Shown here one piece after another: positions 58,766 through 64,000 of a DNA stretch of 64,000 nt (positions within the stretch are counted from its first letter, which is position 1; the number at the start of each line of letters is the position of its first letter). The DNA comes from Bacteroidota bacterium (GTDB lineage Bacteria; Bacteroidota; Bacteroidia; AKYH767-A; 2013-40CM-41-45): the NCBI GenBank assembly GCA_016721305.1, contig JADKIH010000002.1, positions 248,001 through 312,000 on the forward strand. Direction: 5' to 3'. A model generated the notes under the pieces. The model was not told the origin of the DNA, did no database searches, and saw only the letters and a program-made list of their open reading frames with translations. The position numbers and the translations under genes were made by a program.

Positions 58766-60331
58766 ATGAAAAAACTCCTGTACTCAATTTTCCTGAGCAC
58801 GCTCGGACTTACAAGCTTTGCTACAAATAGATTCCAGACTCTTTACGGTGATATGGAAACAGACCGGTGTCGTGCCTTTGCTACGACGGTCGACGGATAT
58901 GTTTTGGTCGGCAACAATTCATTCGGTGCGACTACTGCTGATGTAACTGCCTACAGAATTGATAACTCAGGTAGTTTGCTTTGGTCGGCAAAAATCGGCA
59001 CGGCAAAAGACGATGAAGCAACAGATATCAGAGAAACATCCGATGGCGGTTTTATTATTACCGGAAATACCCTTGGAGGAACAATGGACACGGCCCATAC
59101 CGACATCTTCGTTTTGAAAATCGATGATCAGGGCTTTCCGATCTGGTCGACAACTTACGGCGGGCAAAATCAGGACGAAGCCAATTGCATCATCGTGAAC
59201 CCTGCAGGTGGTTATTTCGTGCTGGGGAGTACTGCCAGCTATGGAAACGTAGACCGTTCGGCTCTGCTTCTTAAAATCGACAATAACGGTATCCAGCAAT
59301 GGACTATCACCTGTAATGCTACAAACATAAATGCCTTCAATAATGCCATTCTCACTCCTGACGGAAAAATAATTGCTGCCGGCTACGCTTTGAAAAATTC
59401 AGGCAATGACACCGACATGCTCGTAGTTCAGATCGACACCTCCGGAACCATTAACTGGGCAAAGAGAATCGGCTCAATAGGAAATGATCAATTGAATGCG
59501 CTTTGCTCTTTTACAGGCAGCGGTTTCTTACTTGCCGGTTCGGCCGGATCAAATTCAGGTATCGACTCAGATCAAAATATCACTTGTATTGAAAATAACG
59601 GAAACATCCGTTGGTCAAGAAACTGGGGTAAGGTTTTGAAAGACGATAGAGCTACTTCTATTTCTACATTAGGAAATGGTCATCTGCTTGTTGGCGGTGT
59701 CGTAGACCTGGGCAACCCTTCTCTCCGACTCTACCAAATGAGCCTGATGGATGTAGACACTCTTGGAAATACGAATTGGGCACATACGTATGGCGACCCA
59801 TCGGTGGAGAGCGAATCATTCGCTTCTGCAGCAGGAATCAACGGCGGATATGCATGCGTCGGTTATTCCATTACTTCAGGCGACCCTAATGGTGATGCAT
59901 ACTTTGTAAAGACAGATGATAATGGCAACAGCGGCTGTTATGAACTTCCTCTCTCCCTCAATACGGTTGCAATCTTTTTATCGGATAGCTCCGGCGTAGA
60001 TTCACAAAATTTAACCATCGACGAAAATCCTGAATTCTTTAACTGGTCAGGTTTTATTAATCAATTCACGCAAAATTGCTTTTACGATAATATAAATTCT
60101 CCGCTTCAGAATCAGGCAATGGCATTTCCAAATCCTGCAAACGAATCAATCTCATTGTTACTTTCAAAAGAGAATTCTCTAATCGAAATTTACAATGCAT
60201 TTGGTCAACTTACTTTCAAATCATCGACCAACAAAGAACAAATTTCGATTCCAACTTCTGAATGGGCAGCCGGAATTTATCTGCTTTCAATCGACGGAAC
60301 GTCTTTTCAAAAACTGATCGTTCAACACTAG
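58766..60331 (+). CDS. T9SS sorting-domain protein with beta-propeller-like repeats
   Basis: 521 residues from ATG 58766 (MKKLLYSIFLSTLGLTSFA signal peptide); an earlier in-frame codon at 58709 lies within the terminator and is rejected. Repeats of GDMETDRCRAFATTVDGYVLVG, DITETSDGGFIITG-like and YGGQNQDEANCIIVNPAGGYFVLG are close to those of the 11.1-13.7 kb protein. The C-terminus is a type A T9SS sorting domain (AMAFPNPANESISLLLS ... AAGIYLLSIDG). It is convergent with the sialidase-like gene. Ligand unknown. Intact. Confidence 0.82.
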   Translation: MKKLLYSIFLSTLGLTSFATNRFQTLYGDMETDRCRAFATTVDGYVLVGNNSFGATTADVTAYRIDNSGSLLWSAKIGTAKDDEATDIRETSDGGFIITGNTLGGTMDTAHTDIFVLKIDDQGFPIWSTTYGGQNQDEANCIIVNPAGGYFVLGSTASYGNVDRSALLLKIDNNGIQQWTITCNATNINAFNNAILTPDGKIIAAGYALKNSGNDTDMLVVQIDTSGTINWAKRIGSIGNDQLNALCSFTGSGFLLAGSAGSNSGIDSDQNITCIENNGNIRWSRNWGKVLKDDRATSISTLGNGHLLVGGVVDLGNPSLRLYQMSLMDVDTLGNTNWAHTYGDPSVESESFASAAGINGGYACVGYSITSGDPNGDAYFVKTDDNGNSGCYELPLSLNTVAIFLSDSSGVDSQNLTIDENPEFFNWSGFINQFTQNCFYDNINSPLQNQAMAFPNPANESISLLLSKENSLIEIYNAFGQLTFKSSTNKEQISIPTSEWAAGIYLLSIDGTSFQKLIVQH

Positions 60332-60356
60332 CAAAAAGTCATTAAAATTTATCCAT

Positions 60357-60412
60357 AAAAAAAAGGGTAAATAAGTTAGCCTAGCCGGCCTCTTATTTAC
60401 CCTTATTTTTTT
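60357..60412. terminator. Bidirectional terminator between convergent genes
   Basis: An 11-bp stem GGGTAAATAAG/CTTATTTACCC with an A-run before and a T-run after, symmetrical for both genes at 60331 and 60498. Confidence 0.85.
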
Positions 60413-60464
60413 GCTTTTACTATGCTACAGTTGAGATACGTTCGCAGCACCCGAGTTGTCAGCT

Positions 60465-60497
60465 GAGCTTGTCGAAGCTCGCAACCCGCAACTCGTC
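60465..60497. repeat. Palindrome plus RCGRGTT-type units
   Basis: GAGCTTGTCGAAGCTC (60465-60480) is a stem of 6 bp with a 4-nt loop, a motif common as dispersed short repeats in bacteria. It is followed by AACCCGCAACTCG, the reverse-strand version of the heptamers at 15.6 and 46.6 kb, up to the stop of the next gene. Confidence 0.55.
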
Positions 60498-63400
60498 CTA
60501 CTGCTTCACCACTTTCGAACTAAACAAATGTCCATTCGAATTGCTGATTGTACAGAAGTATACACCTGAAGCAAGCGTATTCAGATTCATTCCGATTTTC
60601 TGTGGTCCGTTACCTTGCAGATTGCTTTGGCTTTGCATTACTCGGCCCGACAAATCAGTGATTTGAATTGAGTATTTCTCTGTACTCATCATAGGGAAAG
60701 TAACTACAATCTCTCCGGATGAAGGATTCGGATAAACCGCTGCCGTAAACTTCGCATCAGTATTGCCAATCGAATTGGAATTATCAAAAATATTGATGTT
60801 GTCGACGTAGAGATCGTTACCATAGCCGGTCTTGAAATCGAACTGAATAGTAACTCCTGATTGACCTGCAAGCCAGCTAAGGTTGATTGTATCATTCACC
60901 CATTCAGAACTCTGCGGATAATAAATACTCGTACTGGTTGGAGCGGTTGCAAGCGAATTATCACCCTTAGCATAGAGTATATTAGGGAAAGTTTGGCCGC
61001 AATCAGTACTCATTCTCACAATCAAACTATCATGGTATGAGCTCGAATAAACAGCATAAGCATGATCGAAGCTTAAGATAATTGGAGGAACAGCATTTGT
61101 AAAATCCAACATATCTGATTTAAGATAGGATGTTCCGGCGCCCACGCTGTAGTAATCGGCGCGAATAGAGAAGTTGGAAGACCCAAACGCTCCGTATGGT
61201 TGTGCTGTAAATAAGTTTGCATTATCCGTCACACTAAAGTTAACCGGATTCACAGTTCCCGACTCAAAATCTTCCGCAAATGGCGGTGGCAATGAAATTG
61301 TGTTGATCAAGAAGTTCGATGTACGAGTATCGTTACCGGCAAACAAATCAGGCTGACCGTTAGGATTCGAAGAGGTCGCAGTAAATGTATGCGCCCCACC
61401 TGAAACAGTAAACGCAGGCAAAGTAATCGTCGATGATACACCATGCGCAAGAGAACCTGTCCAGATGTATTGGTTCGAAAGAGAACCATCTACACCAAAA
61501 TCAATTGTCAACGACACGAGTGTATCTTGTCCGTAATTGAAAATACGAATAACCGGTGTGATCGTTGAATCACAAGAAGAAGCAGATGGTGAAACAATGG
61601 CCTGCAATCCTGCATCAAGTGCATAGAGTGTTGAACTCGCCAAATCGGCTTCCCAAATACCACGACCATACGTTGCAGCTCGTAGCTTAGAAGCACCGTA
61701 GTGAATTTCTAAATCGGATACGATAACGTTTGGCAAATCGCTTCCATAAGCTTGCCAGCTTGCTCCTCCTGTGGTGTAAAATACTCCAAAGTCAGTTCCG
61801 ACATAAACTAAATCCTGCGAACCGTTTTGGAAAACAATACAATTTGCAGGAACGTTCGGAATACCTCCCGAAAAATTCGTCCAGCTGGATCCTCCATCTG
61901 TACTTGCGTAAACCTTTTCTCCTGCTGAGTATCCGGTAAATGAAACCCAAACCAAATCAGGATCAGAATCCGAAACCGCAATCATCGTGATTCCCACTGA
62001 ACTTGTCGGTAAGCCGCTAGTAATATCTGTCCAGGTTGTTCCGCCATCAGTCTTTCTCCAGATTTGTCCTAACGTTGCCGTATAAATGTAATCTGAATTC
62101 GAAGGAGCAACCGTGAGTGCAATAATATTGCTGTTACCGGTCATTCCCGATGAAATAGCATTCCAGCTTAAGCCTCCATCCGTCGATTTAAAGACATCAG
62201 AATATCCGCCGTAAATAGTTTGTGCATCATTTGGATCTATCACAAATGGTGTAACCCAGTCACCGCTCGAAGGCGCAATGTCGCTAAAGGTTAATCCGCC
62301 ATTAGTCGATTTTTGCAATCCGCCATACTGATAAGAAACGTACACATTCTGATCATTTGCCCAGTCAACCTGATTGTCCATACCATCAGCTCCGTAAACC
62401 TGAGTCCAGTTTCCGTTCGACAATTGATCCGAACCATTATCCTGTGCTCCTGCGTAAATCAGATACGGATCCGATGCAGAGCTACTCATTCTATAATATT
62501 GCTTAATTGCTAAACCATTGCTCAAATCGGTCCATGTAGTTCCTGAGTTTGTAGTCTTGAAAATACCTCCGTCATTTCCGGAAAACACTGTTGAATTTGA
62601 TCCGGGAAGAAAATCGAGGAAGTGATTATCAGCGTGAACGTAATCCGAACCGCCTGCATTCGCAGCATCCACCCAATTATTTCCGCCATCGGTACTCTTC
62701 ACCACATTCAAACCTCCACAATAAAGTGTGTTTTCATCTACAGGTGAAACAGCAAGTACCGCATCGTAGTAACCATAGAATGAAGTTTGATTTCCAGGTG
62801 ATCCAACCATATTAAAATTCAATCCGCCGTCGGATGAGCGATAGAGCGTAGATGTCTCACAAAAAATGTAGAGCACATCGGAATTGGCTGCCGTAACTCC
62901 CAATGAAAGTCGTCCGTTGCAAAGTCCGGTATTCAACTGTGTCCAGTTGAGTCCTCCGTCTAACGAACGATTTACACCATCGCCGTTTGTTGCGTAAATG
63001 ATATCAGGATTAGCTGTATTAAATTCAATATCGTAATGATGGCCATTTTCCGCAATCGTCCATGTAGCGCCGCTGTCATCGCTGCGGTAAATGGCACTGC
63101 GTGTAGCTGCCAATAACACATTCGGCTCATCCGGCTTCACGACCAGTCGCTGAATGATATCATTCGCATCCTGAGTGTATGTCAATCCGGTTGCTGACCA
63201 TGTAGCACCGCCATCAGTCGACTTTAATACGCCGGCTGTATACGTTCCGCCCCAGAAGTCCCCTCCTACTTCGTATCCGTAACCATCGCCGGTTGCGATA
63301 TAAATATTGTTTGTATCAATCGGGTAAATCGCAATGTCGGCAATACTTAATGCCGATAAGAAACCAGTGTTTGATGACCATGTATTTCCGCCATCATATG

Positions 63401-63890
63401 CTCCCCAAAAACCGCCACTTGCAGCACCTACACAAAGTGAGTTAGGATTACCCGGCATGAAACGGATAACATTGATTCGACCGGCACCTCCGCCTGAAGC
63501 AGGAACTACCAATGGACCGATCAATGTCCAGTTAGTGCTCGCAGATTGATTCGCCGGAGCAGCCATTCGCTTTTGCTTGTAATCTTGATACTCCTTAAAC
63601 AGAATTCGTGAATCAAAGAAATTCCCTGAAGGATACGTTCTTTGTTTCATAAACCATTCCCAACGTTTGAATTGCTGATAACCACCTTCTTCAGCATTCT
63701 CCTCTTCGTTTACAGAGACTTCTTTGTTTTTCCAATAACTGTCAAAACGAGCAGAGATTTCCTTCAGATTCGGCTTCATAGCCGGTGTATTTGCTGACGG
63801 AATGTCTCTTTTCAGCCAAGGTTGACCGATCATGCTCACTGGCACGAACATTACTGTAGCAAAAAGCAAGTAAAAATTTTTGAGCTTCAT
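60498..63890 (-). CDS. T9SS-sorted BNR/sialidase-like beta-propeller protein
   Basis: 1,130 residues from ATG 63890 (MKLKNFYLLFATVMFVPVSMI signal peptide); the frame is open to 63911. The first ~750 residues carry many BNR/Asp-box units (STDGGATWSATGL, SLDGGLNWTQLN, STDGGNNWVDAA), forming VPS10/sialidase-like propellers. A CARDB-like and a carbohydrate-binding-like region with IILSFDHAYAVYSSSYHDSLIVRMSTDCGQTFP follow. The end is a type A sorting domain (AAVYPNPSSGEIVVTFPMM ... SGVYFCTISNS). Asp-box repeats alone do not show enzyme activity. Intact across 3.4 kb. Confidence 0.85.
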   Translation of the reverse strand: MKLKNFYLLFATVMFVPVSMIGQPWLKRDIPSANTPAMKPNLKEISARFDSYWKNKEVSVNEEENAEEGGYQQFKRWEWFMKQRTYPSGNFFDSRILFKEYQDYKQKRMAAPANQSASTNWTLIGPLVVPASGGGAGRINVIRFMPGNPNSLCVGAASGGFWGAYDGGNTWSSNTGFLSALSIADIAIYPIDTNNIYIATGDGYGYEVGGDFWGGTYTAGVLKSTDGGATWSATGLTYTQDANDIIQRLVVKPDEPNVLLAATRSAIYRSDDSGATWTIAENGHHYDIEFNTANPDIIYATNGDGVNRSLDGGLNWTQLNTGLCNGRLSLGVTAANSDVLYIFCETSTLYRSSDGGLNFNMVGSPGNQTSFYGYYDAVLAVSPVDENTLYCGGLNVVKSTDGGNNWVDAANAGGSDYVHADNHFLDFLPGSNSTVFSGNDGGIFKTTNSGTTWTDLSNGLAIKQYYRMSSSASDPYLIYAGAQDNGSDQLSNGNWTQVYGADGMDNQVDWANDQNVYVSYQYGGLQKSTNGGLTFSDIAPSSGDWVTPFVIDPNDAQTIYGGYSDVFKSTDGGLSWNAISSGMTGNSNIIALTVAPSNSDYIYTATLGQIWRKTDGGTTWTDITSGLPTSSVGITMIAVSDSDPDLVWVSFTGYSAGEKVYASTDGGSSWTNFSGGIPNVPANCIVFQNGSQDLVYVGTDFGVFYTTGGASWQAYGSDLPNVIVSDLEIHYGASKLRAATYGRGIWEADLASSTLYALDAGLQAIVSPSASSCDSTITPVIRIFNYGQDTLVSLTIDFGVDGSLSNQYIWTGSLAHGVSSTITLPAFTVSGGAHTFTATSSNPNGQPDLFAGNDTRTSNFLINTISLPPPFAEDFESGTVNPVNFSVTDNANLFTAQPYGAFGSSNFSIRADYYSVGAGTSYLKSDMLDFTNAVPPIILSFDHAYAVYSSSYHDSLIVRMSTDCGQTFPNILYAKGDNSLATAPTSTSIYYPQSSEWVNDTINLSWLAGQSGVTIQFDFKTGYGNDLYVDNINIFDNSNSIGNTDAKFTAAVYPNPSSGEIVVTFPMMSTEKYSIQITDLSGRVMQSQSNLQGNGPQKIGMNLNTLASGVYFCTISNSNGHLFSSKVVKQ

Positions 63891-63909
63891 ATGTGTATAA
63901 TTATGCTCC

Positions 63910-63917
63910 AAAAATAC
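63910..63917 (-). promoter_or_regulatory. Putative -7 element of the sialidase-like gene
   Basis: TATTTTTG on the minus strand, ending 19 nt before the preferred ATG (63890). It supports the later start over 63911. Confidence 0.45.
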
Positions 63918-64000
63918 GATTTGCTTTTGATTACAGAAGCTTAATCAGTTTATTTACACTAATTTGACGAACTTCATAATCTCTCAAATAAAGAGTACTT

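Noticed and set aside
1..64000. tRNA, rRNA, prophage or insertion-sequence genes
   Set aside because: No T-loop-like cloverleaf sequence, no rRNA segments, no transposase or integrase motifs were seen by eye. A tRNAscan/Infernal run would be decisive.

Overview
The window is from a Bacteroidota chromosome, most likely a free-living, gliding or T9SS-bearing lineage (Chitinophagales/Sphingobacteriia-like; the order is a guess). The evidence is a PorU2-type T9SS protein at the left edge, several giant secreted proteins with T9SS sorting tails or SprB-like repeats, a GWxTD protein, a HYC_CC_PP/TonB-receptor/HMA metal cluster, DUF922, DUF2795 and DUF4442 proteins, and Bacteroidota-type promoters (TA-N1/2-TTTG). 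No rRNA, tRNA, CRISPR array, prophage or insertion sequence was found.

Layout. 0-2 kb: 3' part of porU2. 2.2-6.2 kb (minus): yebC, an S41 protease, a 41-residue membrane peptide, a YciI protein and a DinB/BstA-like protein. 6.3-7.9 kb (plus): an amidohydrolase lipoprotein. 7.9-11 kb (minus): the metal-linked HMA, TonB receptor and HYC_CC_PP genes. 11-13.7 kb: a T9SS cargo protein. 13.8-22 kb (minus): a fatty-acid beta-oxidation run of acyl-CoA synthetase, hydroxyacyl-CoA dehydrogenase/hydratase, a MORN/YwqK-like protein, thiolase and acyl-CoA dehydrogenase. 22-31.6 kb (plus): nitronate monooxygenase family protein, DUF4442, DUF6056-like membrane protein, PlsC, a large surface protein and a UbiD-family decarboxylase. 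31.6-37 kb (minus): an rmuC, GWxTD, rlmB, glycosyltransferase operon. 37-46.6 kb: DUF922 protein, PA0069-family radical SAM protein, a metzincin with a dockerin-like tail, and another SprB-like T9SS protein. 47-52 kb: small secreted proteins, a VOC protein, an ABC exporter and a CoA-type Nudix hydrolase. 52-55.7 kb (minus): an eno, small TM protein, gltA, tag operon. 56-58.7 kb (plus): methyltransferase, LolD-like ATPase, PduO-type adenosyltransferase and DUF2795. 58.7-64 kb: two convergent T9SS cargo proteins.

Two features run through the whole window. First, about 35 apparent small indels, mostly lost bases in homopolymers or GTGT/TCTC runs, break many housekeeping genes (eno, gltA, rlmB, the beta-oxidation enzymes). 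Uncorrected long-read errors are the simplest explanation. I give merged coordinates for these genes and say where the frame changes. Second, many intergenic gaps are filled with degenerate 7- or 8-nt tandem repeats, some as inverted arms around long perfect hairpins.
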